DNA of 64,000 bases, from the NCBI RefSeq assembly GCF_008728515.1, contig NC_044980.1, positions 58,463,590-58,527,589 on the forward strand, given 5' to 3'. Shown here one piece after another: positions 24,480-34,995 of this stretch (position 1 is the stretch's first letter; each line of letters starts with the position of its first letter). This DNA is from Papio anubis. Lineage: Eukaryota; Chordata; Mammalia; Primates; Cercopithecidae. The notes under the pieces are model-generated. The model worked only from the letters and a program-made list of their open reading frames with translations. It was not told the origin of the DNA and made no database searches. The position numbers were made by a program, and so were the translations under genes.

Positions 24480-25078
24480 ATTATTGGAAACTGGAAGTAT
24501 GTTTTAGAAAACACATCATAATACAGATTATCAATTTAAAAAATTGAAAATCACCTAGACATTGCATAAAAACTAAAGAAATCAGGTCAGGCACAGTGGC
24601 TCACACCTGTAATCCCAGCACTTTAGGAGGCTGAAGTAGGCAGATTACTTGAGGTCAGGAGTTCAACATCAGCCGTGGTCAACATGGTGGAACCCTGTCT
24701 CTACTAAAACTACAAAAATTAGCCAAGTGTGGTGGTGTGTGGTTATAATCCCAGCTGCTGGGGAAGCTGAGGCAGGAGAATTGCTTGAACCCGGAGGCAG
24801 AGGTTGCAGTGAGCTAAGATTGCGCCACAGCACTCCAGCATGAGTAACAGAGTGAGACTCCATCTCAAAAAATGAAAAAAGTTAAAAAATTTAAAAAAAG
24901 AAATCTAAATAAACTATGAACTTTGTTAATAATGTCTCAATTGGTTCATTAATATTAGTGAATGCACCATAGCAATGTAAGATGTTAATAGGGGAAACTA
25001 GATGGGTATATTGTAATTATAATATTTTTAAAATCTTTCTGTAAATCTAAAATTCTTCTAAAAAATAAAGTCTGTTTA
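24480..25078 (+). repeat. L1M 3' end split by an Alu
   Basis: After the Alu, 24906-25078 reads 'aaactatgaactttgttaataatg', then 'gttcattaatattagtgaatgcacca', 'ggtatattg', 'taaatctaaaattcttctaaaaaataaag'. This is the typical L1M 3' UTR terminus in sense orientation. The left limit upstream of the Alu is approximate. Confidence 0.65.
24584..24896 (+). mobile_element. AluS SINE in L1M
   Basis: A full sense Alu with 'ggctcacacctgtaatcccagcac' and 'gaggcaggagaattgcttgaacc'. The 9-bp target-site duplication aaagaaatc is perfect at 24575-24583 and 24897-24905. The body is clearly diverged, including 'tcaacatcagccgtggtcaac'. It is inserted inside the L1M 3' region. Confidence 0.95.
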
Positions 25079-25179
25079 AAAAGCTCTCTGTAATCTTCTG
25101 AATATAAAACTATAGAATGACATTATGTCATAAAAATAGCTTGTAATTCACCTATTTTCTTGCTAAGCATACCTTAGGC

Positions 25180-25700
25180 AATTTCACATGCATTGAAATA
25201 TTCTTCAAAAATTTACTTGAATAAATACATGTTATTTCATCACTTGGATATGTAATGATTTTAAAACTATTATTTAGTTAGCTTTTGAGATTATTTTCCA
25301 GGTTTCAAGCTTATAATACTATAGTGAACACGATGGGATGAATCCCTAGATTTATAATTACTAAGTCAAGAGTAAGAACATTTTTATACTATTAATACAT
25401 AATTGCCAAATTGTTCTCCATATCATTTTGCAGTGTGCTTGTCTTCTCACTTATCAAAAGACCATCTGATTCATTGATAAGTCTTTATCACCTGTTATAC
25501 TCAATTTATTTGTTTAAGTTGAGGCAAAGTGAATAAGAATGTCTTTTCCCCCCTAAAACCTTGATATATAGTTGGTATTTCATTTTTTACCTTGCCAGTG
25601 TGATAAATAAAATGTTTCTCTTTATTTTGTATGATATAAGTGAAGTTTGCTCTTTATTACATTATTTTTCATTATCTACTTGTATTTCTTTCGAGTGACT
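25180..25700 (-). repeat. L1M or HAL1 3' region, reverse
   Basis: The plus strand contains 'ttataatactatagtgaacacg', 'aattactaagtcaagagtaag', 'acataattgccaaattgttctcc' and 'accttgccagtgtgat'. This is the order of the reverse-complemented 3' part of old LINE-1. Boundaries are approximate. Confidence 0.55.
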
Positions 25701-25870
25701 TTCAATAATGTTCATACATTTATTGAACACTTACTATGTACCAGACACTGGCTGGTGTAGTTGATACAATGGTGAGCAAAAGATACATCTCATGGAGCTG
25801 TTAGACCACTATGAGAGAGCGAGGTTAACCAAATGCCTGCATAACCTATAAAATTGCAATTGTTATATAA
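25701..25870 (+). repeat. Ancient L2/MIR-class repeat
   Basis: 'catttattgaacacttactatgtaccagacactgg' (in pieces), then 'gatacaatggtgagcaaaag' and 'ctcatggagctgttaga', follow a very common mammal-wide repeat motif. The family (L2 or a related LINE) cannot be settled by eye. Confidence 0.5.
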
Positions 25871-26298
25871 ATTGTTATGGAACTTTCTAAAAGAAAAGCC
25901 AAGCAAAAAAATCCTAGCATTGTCTATGCATATCTTGTGCCAGTAATTCTATTAGTGTTTATTTTTGAAAAAAATGATTTACTGTTTATTGATCATTGTT
26001 TAATATCTTGTTTTGTTTTGCTTCAATATAATGATTCATTTTTATAGCAAAAAATAAAAGTCCAGACAGAAAGCCAAACTGCACGTGTGTACCATAAATT
26101 ACTGAACTGCTTCAAGCACTGTGCGCCTTTCAACAGGGTGGCTGTAGATTGCAGAGTAATGAGAACAAAGTGCAACAATGGCTTTGCTCCATTCCACTGA
26201 CTCCTGCTCCCACCTGTGCCACAAACACAGTCTTCATGATTATTTAGGATCACACTGAAAGCTGCCCTGACATTCTATGTGTAGGATTTAAATACCTT
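25871..26298. other. Unassigned sequence
   Basis: No named repeat. A 76-codon reverse frame at 26023-26253 ends by chance and has no domain. The interval ends at the MER9 LTR. Confidence 0.4.
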
Positions 26299-26808
26299 TG
26301 CCGAGACCAGCTCAGTCGGGGAGACCCTAACCCAGCGGCGCTAGAGGAATTAAAGACACACACACAGAAATGTAGAGGTGTGAAGTGGGAAATCAGGGGT
26401 CTCACAGCCTTCAGAGCTGAGAACCCCAAACAGAGATTTGCCCACATATTTATTAACAGCAAACCAGTCATTAACATTGTTTCTATAGACATTAAATTAA
26501 CTAAAAGTATCCCTTATGGGAAAGGAAGGGATGGGCCAAATTAAAGGAGTAGGTTGAGCTACTTAACTGCAGCAGGAACTTGCCCTTAAGGCATAAATCG
26601 CTCATGCTATTGTTTGTGGTTTAAGAATGCCTTTAAGCGGTTTTCCACCCTGGGTGGGCCAGGTGTTCCTTGCCTCATTCCCATAAACCCACAACCTTCA
26701 AGCTTGGGCATTTAGGGCCATTATGAACATGTCATGGTGCTGCAGATATGTTTATGGCCAGTTCTGGGGCCAGTTTATGGCCAGATTTTGGGGGGCTTAC
26801 TCCCAACA
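26299..26808 (-). mobile_element. Solo MER9-type LTR (HERVK9 group), reverse
   Basis: This is a 510-bp LTR whose plus-strand ends are 'tgccgagaccagctc' and 'ttactcccaaca', so the element reads TG...CA on the minus strand. Landmarks include 'ctagaggaattaaagacac', 'gtgaagtgggaaatcagggg', 'tatttattaacagcaaaccag', 'agtatcccttatggg' and 'tggggccagtttatggcc'. A 5-bp direct repeat, acctt, abuts both ends (26294-26298 and 26809-26813), although ERV2 insertions usually duplicate 6 bp. No internal retroviral sequence is present. Frames at 26250-26492 and 26748-26930 overlap the LTR and are not genes. Confidence 0.82.
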
Positions 26809-26813
26809 ACCTT

Positions 26814-27589
26814 ATTGAAGAAGTGTATGGATTTATAATAAGAATAGTTAGCCAGTTTAGTTGTAGAAAATGGATGGCAATTTTTGGCATTCTACACTAC
26901 CTAATCACCAGGCGACTAACCCCCAAATAATAAGCTAATTTCACTGTCTTCTCCATGTGCTCATTCCTTAAAGAAAATAAATATCAATAACCAAAGCATA
27001 TGTGATTGGCTTGAGGTCTTGTCAAAATCTAGGCAAAACCTATTACTATGCATGTTTTCTAAGACAAACATTAATTATATGTGTAAGATCCTGCCACAAA
27101 AGAAACATAAAAATTAAGCATAAATGATGAGTTGAACTCAATATTGCTGGATAGAGACAAACAATAACACAGCTATTAAGAATTAGAATCATAACACAGC
27201 CTAAAGGGACAGCACTTACATGTTAGATATGGAAAGCACTATCATTTTCCAGAAATGCAGACTCACTGCAAATTAAAGGAGGCCTAGGGTGTCAGATGTG
27301 TTATAGAAATAGCCAGGTCCAATAGATTAAGCCCTATTAAAGCCTTTTGTCCACAGTATTAAAATTTGCTATGACATTTAATAACCATTTCATGAAGAAA
27401 GATTTTTTAAACACAAAATAGTCCAGTTTAGAAAAACTATACCATTTAGGTAATGTTTTCATAAACTTTGCTCTGTCCTTATGCTTCCTTTCTAAAATGA
27501 TAAAAATGTGTACTAAGGCAAGGTGGCCAAAGACTCTAAACTCTTGAAGAGTCTCTAGGCATTACCTCTTCATTTCATTCCCATGGTAG
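26814..27589. other. Unassigned sequence
   Basis: No repeat or gene is recognised between the MER9 LTR and the MLT-like LTR. Confidence 0.4.
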
Positions 27590-28205
27590 GTAAAACTCTA
27601 AGATAGCTTTCAAGATTTCCCACCCCTTGGTGTACACATCCTGTCTCACTCTTGGGACTCCGGGATAAATTTTACTCCTGCTATGAGATCACATAACATA
27701 ACAAAGTTCAATTTAAGAAAGGGAGATTTTCTAGGATGAGCCTAATCTAATCACAGAAGCTCTTTAAAACAGAGTTTTCTCTGGTGGATGACAGAAAAGA
27801 AAAGTACAGACATGAAGCACGAGAAGGATTTGGCACATGGTTATCAGCTTGCAGACTGGCGGAGCCAGGTGGCAAATAATATGGGCAGCCTCTAGCAATT
27901 GAGAGTAACCCCTGGCTGACAACCAGGAAGGAATTGGGAACATCAGCCCTACCTACAACTGTAAGGAACTGAATTGTGGACACAATAAGAATGAGCTTGA
28001 AAGTGATTTTTTTTTTTTTTTTTTTTTTTTCCAGACATTAACTCAGCATAACCAACATCTTGATTTTAGCCTTAGAGACTCTAAGCAGAGAACCCATTAA
28101 TACAGTACCCAGACTTTTAACCTACAGGACTTTGAGCTAATACATGGTTGCTCCTTTAAAGCACTGAGCTAGTAGTAATGTATTGCACAACAATAGAAAT
28201 TAATA
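27590..28205 (+). repeat. Old ERVL/MaLR-like LTR with internal poly-T
   Basis: The order of motifs fits a common old mammalian LTR. It runs 'ccaccccttggtgtacacatcc', 'aagggagattttctaggatgagcc', 'aatctaatcacagaagctc', 'ggcagcctctagcaattgag', 'catcttgattttagccttagagac', 'cccagacttttaacctacaggac', then 'gtattgcacaacaatag'. The sub-family is not resolved. A T-run of about 25 at 28007-28031 interrupts it and has no SINE body attached. Confidence 0.55.
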
Positions 28206-28768
28206 TAATTCAGCAGGAGATCTGATATGCTTGTGGGACCTTCTTAAGAGAATAAAGGGAGTTATAAATGGTATGGAACAAGAAAAATCTTATTTCTTTT
28301 ACTACCTATTTTTCCCCTAAAGTTAAAATGCTGACTTCAGAAGACCACAACTACGAGGGACAAAGGACAGAGAGTAGATTCTTCATATTGCCTGTGAACT
28401 ACAGATCTTAAGCTAAGGCATAAAAGCTGCCCCTGGAGGCTTGCATATGATATAGCCTGATTCAAAGGGCTAGAAAATTAAATAGACATTTGGGATGAAA
28501 CTGTAAGTCAGTACAACAGAATGTAGACTGTATTACAGTGGCCCCTGCTTTAAATCAATTTCCACACATCAATTAATAACAAAAAGTATCTGATAGTAGA
28601 AACAGTTTTGAACGCCTCATATTAAAAATATTAAATAAGGTATTTTTAAACATCTATTGAAGAAAGTACTGAAAATCCTCTAAGACTTCCTAGACTCAAT
28701 TCCAATTATCTCTAATGATTAAAAAGATCTATCAGCAATAGTCAGATTCCAGTAGAAAAACCAGGCTT
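28206..28768. other. Unassigned sequence
   Basis: No gene or named repeat is seen in this interval. Confidence 0.4.
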
Positions 28769-30130
28769 GTTTTTTTTTAAGACTTTTTTTTTTTAGAGAA
28801 GTTTTAGCTTCACAGTAAAATTGAGAGGAAGGTACAGATATTTCCCATATAACTCCTGCCTTCACGGGCATAGCTTCCCCCATCATCAACATCCCCCACC
28901 AGAGAGCTACATTTGTTAAAGACTGATGAATCAATACTGAAAGATCATAATCACCCAAAGTCCAGAGTTTACATTAGGGTTCACACTTGGTGTTACATTA
29001 CATGGGTTCCAACAAATGTATAATGACATGTATCTGCCATTATAGCAACCACCATTTTCACTTCCCTAAAAATTCTCTGTGTTCTGTCTGTTCATCCCCA
29101 AGACCCCTGTAACCTACTCATTGTTTTAATTGTCTCCATAGTCTTGTCTTTTCCAGAATGACATATAGTTGGGATTATACAGCACATAGCCTTCTCAGGT
29201 TAGTTTAGCTCACTTAATAATATACATGTAAAGTTCAGCCACATCTTTTCTGACTTGATTGTTCATTTCATTTTAGCACTAAATAATATTCCACTGGATG
29301 TACCACAGTTGATTTATACACTCACCTACTGAAGGTCATCATGACTGTTTCTGAAGTAATTATGAATAAAATTGATATAAACATCCATGCACAGGTTTTT
29401 GTGCGGACATAAGTTTTCAACTCCTTTGCATAGGTATCATGGAGTGTGATTGCTGAGTCATATGGCAAGACTATATATAGTTTTGTAAGAAACCACCAAA
29501 CTTCTTCTAAAGTAGCTATACCATTTTGCATTTCCACCAAAAATGAATGCAACGTCCCACTGGTCCACATCCTTGTTGGCATTTGGTATTATCAGAGCAC
29601 TAGACTTTCGCCATACTAATAGATGTGTAGTGATATCTCATTGTTGTTTGGATTTGCATTTCCCTAATAACATATGATATAGAATATCTTTTTATATGCC
29701 TACTTGCCATTTATTTTTAAATGTTTGGTGAGGTGTCTGTTAAGGCCTTGGCCCATTTTTTAAATCAGATTGTTCTTTTGGCTGAGTTGTAAGAGTTCTT
29801 TGAATATTTTAAATAATAGTCATTTATCAGATGCATCCTTTGCATATTTTTGATCCTAGCCTGTAGCTTGTCTTTTCATTCTCTTGACAGTGTCTTTGGC
29901 ATAGCAGAAGTTGTTCATCTTAATGAAGTCCAGCTTATTATTTCTTTCATGAATTCTGCCTTTGGTGTTACCTCTAAGAGATCATTGCCATACTCAATGT
30001 TATCTAAGTTTTCTCCTATATTATTTTCCAGGATACTGATAGTTGTTCACTTTACATTTAGGTCTATTATTCATTTTGAGATAACTTTTGTAACATATCC
30101 ATTTTTTAAGCCTTCAGAGAATCATTGTTT
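28769..30130 (-). repeat. L1M (L1MB/MC-type) 3' half, reverse
   Basis: Reading the minus strand, this is the distal ORF2 and 3' UTR of an old L1. On the plus strand the 3' terminus is T-rich, then 'agagaagttttagcttcacag'. It continues with 'catcatcaacatcccccacc', 'ttccactggatgtaccacag', 'tatcatggagtgtgattgctg', 'aaaccaccaaacttcttctaaag', 'gcccattttttaaatcagattg' and 'cttgtcttttcattctcttgac'. ORF2-derived frames on the minus strand (for example 29322-29582) are short and broken. A 119-codon plus-strand frame at 29850-30209 is antisense to the L1. Confidence 0.85.
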
Positions 30131-30679
30131 TTTTCAGTTTACGTGGCTTTCCAAAGCCTTGCTTCAGCTGACCCTCTTGCTTTGCAACGCTTGCTTCTAT
30201 CTAGCCTAGAAAAGCTGAATTGTAGCCAACAGAGCTAAATGGCTAGTGGGCTGGCTGCCCTTAGAGACCCATGAGTGGTGATGTTTCTGAAGCCTGGATA
30301 GAAGGGCATGTGTCATGAGCAAGCTACTGGGAGCAGTGCTCTGGCTGATTACCAAGAGGCCTCATTACTTGATAACTCACCACATTCAGGATTTGACCCT
30401 ATGCTTTCCCTCTCAGGAAGTCAATGTCTATGGTACTCTGCGAGTTGAGCCATTATTCAAGAACAAATTCACATTACATAAAACTAAGAAAAAGATGTGT
30501 ATCTTCAAAGGCAGAGTAGAGTTGCCATATGATCGAAAAGAATTCAGTTTGGCTTAATGAGAGCATGGGCATATCTAAATGTGAAGATAATATTAATCAG
30601 AAAAATGCTGTATAAGTGTGGAATTAGAATCAAAAGAGTTAAGTCTAAGAGACAATGATAAATAGCACTAAACAAGAGT
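30131..30679. other. Unassigned sequence
   Basis: No repeat is recognised. An 80-codon frame at 30315-30557 has no domain and no supporting exon signal. Confidence 0.4.
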
Positions 30680-30859
30680 GGTATAGTGCTTAAGATCCTG
30701 AACTCTGAAACAAGACTGATCCAATTTAAATCCTGGTTCTTCTACTAATTAGTTGTATGACTTTGATTATAAGCTATATGTCTCATTTTCCTTATTTGTA
30801 AATTAGGTATGATAATAAAAATATCTACCTCCCAGAGGTAGATAGTTATAGAAAGTAAC
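30680..30859 (+). repeat. MIR SINE, near full length
   Basis: MIR order is well preserved: 'gtgcttaagatcctgaactctg', 'aatcctggttcttctactaattag', 'ttgtatgactttgattataagc', 'ctcattttccttatttgtaaat', then 'gataataaaaatatctacctcc'. The orientation is sense. Confidence 0.75.
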
Positions 30860-31220
30860 ATTACAGCTCAAAACCAGAAAAAGAAGAATAAACTGAATAC
30901 AAAATTACCAGAAAAAAGGAAATAATCAAAACCAGAACAGGGCTGGGCGTGGTGGCTTACGCCTGTAATCCCAGTACTTTGGGAGGCTGAGGCAGCTAGA
31001 TCATGAGGTCAGGAGATAGAGACCATCCTGGCTAACACGGTGAAACCCCATCTCTACTAAAAATACAAAAAATTAGCCGGGCATGGTGGTGGGTGCCTGT
31101 AGTCCCAGGTACTCAGGAGGCTGAGGCAGGAGAATGGCGTAAACCCGGGAGGCGGAGCTTGCAGTGAGCCAAGATCATGCCACTCTACTCCAGCCTGGGC
31201 AACAGAGCAAGACTCCATCT

Positions 31221-31252
<32 letters not shown>

Positions 31253-31495
31253 GAAAAAGGAAAACCAGAACAGAAGTAAATCAAATACAGAATAGAATAG
31301 AAAAATTATTGATAGAATCAATAAAATGAGTTGTTGTTTGAAAAAACAAAATGGATAAACCCCTAGCTAGTCTAAGAGAAAAAGATAGAAGACTCAAGTA
31401 AGTAAAATTTAAAATGAAAGTGAAAAAAATGCAGTAGACACCTCAGAAATAAAAATAATTACAAGGGACTATTAGGAACAATTATATTCAATTGT
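30860..31495 (+). repeat. L1M ORF2 fragment split by AluY
   Basis: The parts 30860-30940 and 31261-31495 join across the Alu into a sense ORF2 stretch. The left part has 'aagaagaataaactgaatac'. The right part has 'aagtaaatcaaatacagaatag', 'aaatggataaacccctagctag', and 'ctattaggaacaattatattc'. It is the same ORF2 region as the fragment at 3311-3694. No open frame survives. Confidence 0.7.
30941..31260 (+). mobile_element. AluY SINE
   Basis: A full sense Alu starting 'ggctgggcgtggtggcttac'. AluY-type sequence includes 'gagaccatcctggctaacacgg' and 'gcggagcttgcagtgagcc'. The A-tail has (AAAG)-type interruptions. A perfect 13-bp target-site duplication, aaaaccagaacag, lies at 30928-30940 and 31261-31273. 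Confidence 0.97.
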
Positions 31496-31599
31496 TCAAT
31501 AAAAACTGCATTAAGATTTTTACATTTAAGTTTATAAATGAAAAATGATCACTATTTTCTACTCTAAGCCGATTTAGGCTTCAAAGATCCAAGAGCCAT

Positions 31600-32350
31600 A
31601 TAAATCGAGTTGGGAACACTTCCTTATTTTTTTTGTCTCTAGCATGTATTATGTGGATTATTGTTTTCTTAAAGATTTGGAACAAACTGCTTATGAAAAC
31701 AGCCTCATAATTTTTTGCATGAGTTAAATTTTAACTTCTTTAATTTTTAATAAGTATATCTATCAAAGTTTTCTATTATATTTATTGAACTTTGTATTAT
31801 TTTTGGTAAAAAATTGTCTTGTTAATATGTTTCAGTTTTATAGCGTAAAGCTGTTTATAGTGTTCCCTTTCTAATGCGTTTGTTTAGACTCTACTTTTCA
31901 CTATTAACATTAAATATTTTGCCTTTTCCTTTTTCTTATTCAATATTACTAGGAATTTTTCTGTTTCAAAAGAAAATATTTTGATATACATGTATTTTCT
32001 CCATTTCTATAATATTGATTTGTATATTTGTTAATTCCTTTTTTCAATATTTTGGGGGGAATTTATTCTGCTCTTTTTCTGATTGATTCAGTAAAATGCC
32101 AAAATCATTACTTTTCCATCTTTCTTTGTTTTTCTATGCGAATTTTATGGTATATATTTTCCCATAAGTGTTATTTTAGTTATAGTACACCAATTTTGAT
32201 ATGAAGATCTATCTATATCAGTTGTCAGTAAGTTCTGAACTATTTTCTATTTTCCATAATAGCCATTTTAATTGTTTTTGGTTTTAATGCGTATAATCCC
32301 TATTTCCTTATTTTCAAGTTATATATTTGTATCATTTTTTAAACCTACAG
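31600..32350 (-). repeat. L1M ORF2 fragment, reverse
   Basis: The plus strand shows 'aacttctttaatttttaataag', 'ttctattatatttattgaac', and 'cagttttatagcgtaaagctg', the reverse complement of mid-ORF2 in old L1. The right part to 32350 is weaker. Confidence 0.5.
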
Positions 32351-33129
32351 TTTGTGGCATTATCTAATGAGTTTTTGATGTGATCGGTAACAACTTAACT
32401 GGTATCAATCACCTTCACACCTCCCTGCCATTCTCTTTTTATGCAGCTTCAGATTTGCCAAATGCATTGGAGGAAAATTAGCCACATATTATTAATCTGA
32501 ATTTGCAGCCTCTTGTCCCAAATCAGCAAATGCTCCCATAGAAACATCTGCTGCGGAATATCAGGTTACATCTTAGCAGTTCTCCTTTCTCTAGAATTTT
32601 GACCCCTCTGGTTATCGTTAATTTGGCCACTCTCCAATATCTTTAAATAGATTTTCTTTTAAAGTTATCTGACTTTTCTAGTTATTTTCATGGAAGCAAT
32701 AATCTGATGCATGCTAATCCACTGCCTAGAAGGAAAAATTATCATTTCTATTCTCTGAATTATTTTTATGTCGTTTCAGGTCAGTTTTTCACTTTTGTTT
32801 ACTTTTGGTTTCTTTTTATATTCTAAGATTTTATCAAATATCTAGTAACCCTTCTTTGTTTGTTTTAAATTCACATTTATCAATAGCTAACAGCATTGCA
32901 TATATCACCAATTGGTAACCTTAACTTTAAAATTAGCAGGTAGGTGCTGATATGCTAGGGTCTGCACTTGCCAGATGCAGAATGCAGAGGGCTTTGTCTT
33001 CCATCGTCATCACTCATACTAGCAATCCTTTTTTTTCCAGGTATTTGTTTAACCTTTGAAATTAAAAAAACTCTCCCTTTACCTACACTCACTAAGCCTA
33101 GTGGACATCCATTCTAGATGTAAACTAGG
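32351..33129. other. Unassigned sequence
   Basis: No gene or named repeat is recognised. The 'gcatgctaatccactgcctag' stretch near 32710 is non-diagnostic. Confidence 0.35.
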
Positions 33130-33345
33130 GAAGAGGTGAGATATGGAGGGTGTGAGTAAAGTGGTAAATGTCTTAGGTTTTGCTCGGCATGTAACAATCT
33201 CTGCCACAATTACCCAGTTCTGCCCGTGTGGTGCCTAAGCATCCATAAACAATTTGTAAATGAATGAGGCATTAGGCAGCTGAATGGATTTGGCCTGTGG
33301 GTCATAAATTGCCAACTCATGGCTCTGAAGAAATGATACATTTAT
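33130..33345 (+). repeat. hAT-type DNA transposon (MER3-like), decayed
   Basis: The order 'ttaggttttgctcggcatgtaac', 'aatctctgccacaattac', 'ataaacaatttgtaaatgaatg', then 'ggatttggcctgtgggtcataaattgcc' matches the non-autonomous hAT element also found reversed at 39758-39944. Ends and target-site duplication are not clear. Confidence 0.5.
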
Positions 33346-34421
33346 AAGGTTCTCTGGATACTTTAGATTATTCTGACTTGTCATTACTATTTATTTTAAA
33401 AATGTAAGAATTGGAGATAAGTAAATTATAGACATGATTCTACTACATATCATACCATACATATTTATAATTTTATCAGAGCTCAGGCTATTAAGAACTC
33501 TATACTTTTAAAAATGTATGCTCACCACAATAAATATGGAAAATATAATGTTAGTGTCCACGTTGAAACAGATGGAATAACTAAAAAGTCTTCATTCATC
33601 CATGTCTGAAATAAAACATTTTAAAACAGAAACAAATTATCTCAATCAAACCTCTTGTCTATTCCAAAGCAAATCATCTTCTTAAAATAGCATCAAAGTG
33701 ATTGCATTTCTTGGCCCCAAATAAGGTCAATTTAATTATTTTTCTTATTTTAGTGAAACAAGATTAAACTACAGCCATGCTTTTTTTTCAGACACTAGGA
33801 TCTTAAACATTTAGGTGGTTTTTTTTTGTTGTTTTTTTTTTTTTTAAGGAGAAAAATATAGTTATCCTTAGAAGTTTCCATTTAATATCAGAAATATAGA
33901 AACTTCTAAAGGACACAGCATGTTGCCTAGAATTTAATTGCTGGGTGGCAAGGAGGGGACTACAACCGTGCCATAGAGGACTTCTGCAGAAAAAAAAAAA
34001 TAAGAAATCACTCCAAAGATTCCTACCAAGAGCAAATTTCATTGAAGTACAGTTTTAATTTTCTGATTACAAAAAGTCAGAAAAACTTAACCTGAGTCTT
34101 CTTGCTAATTGCTAAGTGCCTATCACCCAGTACAAATCAAAACTAGAATGAATTTTTCCCAACTAGTAAAATCATATTTAATCATGTATCGTCTTTATTT
34201 ATTCTATCTTTTCTAATTAATTTTGAAAAGAAAATTGTTTTCTCTATATGGCTATCTCCACATATTTTCCTATTTTCAAGAGCAACCAGAAATGATACTA
34301 ATATTTTGGGCAAGAAAATTTGGTATATATCAGATACAGTTACCACTGGTTAGGAATTATGTTTCAAAGAAAAAAAGAAAAGACCATATCCACTGAACAC
34401 ATGTCCCAAGGAAGTTATCTA
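33346..34421. other. Unassigned sequence with T-runs
   Basis: No gene is seen. T-rich tracts at about 33781-33845 and an A-run near 33990 are simple repeats. A 79-codon reverse frame at 33803-34042 spans them and is not supported. Confidence 0.4.
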
Positions 34422-34820
34422 TGTTAGTCCGTTCTTACACTACTATAAACATACTACCCAAGACTTGGTAAGTTATAAAGGAGAGATGTTAAACTGACTC
34501 ACAGTTCTGCAGGCTTAACAGGAAGCATGGTTAAGAGGTCTCAGGAAAGGTGCAATCATGGCAGAAGGCGAAGAGGAAGCAAGCACGTTTTACATGGTGG
34601 CAGGTGTGAGAAGAGAGTGAAGCAGGAAAAGCCCCTTATAAAACCATCAAATCTCATGAGAACTCACTGACTGTCATGAGAATAGCATGCGGGAAACTGC
34701 CCCCATGATCCAATCACCTCCCTCCCCTTGACCTGTAGGGATTACAGGTTCTTCCCTCGACATACGGAGATTAGAATTTGAGAAGAGATTTGGGTGGGGA
34801 CACAGAGCCAAACTATATTA
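34422..34820 (-). mobile_element. THE1/MSTA-type LTR (ERVL-MaLR), reverse
   Basis: The plus strand starts 'tgttagtccgttcttacac' and ends 'gagccaaactatatta'. Landmarks are 'gactcacagttctgcagg', 'ggtgcaatcatggcagaaggc', 'accatcaaatctcatgag', 'cccccatgatccaatcacctcc' and 'gagatttgggtggggacac'. It is a solo LTR of about 400 bp on the minus strand with no MaLR internal sequence. A clear 5-bp target-site duplication is not visible. Confidence 0.88.
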
Positions 34821-34824
34821 CTAT

Positions 34825-34995
34825 CCTAACCATTTTACATATATTATCTCATGCAATCTTCTCTTCCATTAAGGAATTCAATGAGAGGTAAGAGAAGTTA
34901 AGCAACTTACATCAGATCTATCAGCTATAAAGTGGCAAAATCAAGATTTGCCTACTGAGTGCAGTCTTTTGGGCATTTAAACTACTTCCCAGAAT
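34825..34995 (+). repeat. MIR SINE fragment
   Basis: 'ccattttacatatattatctcatgcaatc', 'gagaagttaagcaacttacatc', 'gctataaagtggcaaaatcaagattt' and 'gagtgcagtctt' follow the MIR 3' half in sense orientation. It directly follows the THE1/MSTA LTR. Confidence 0.7.
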
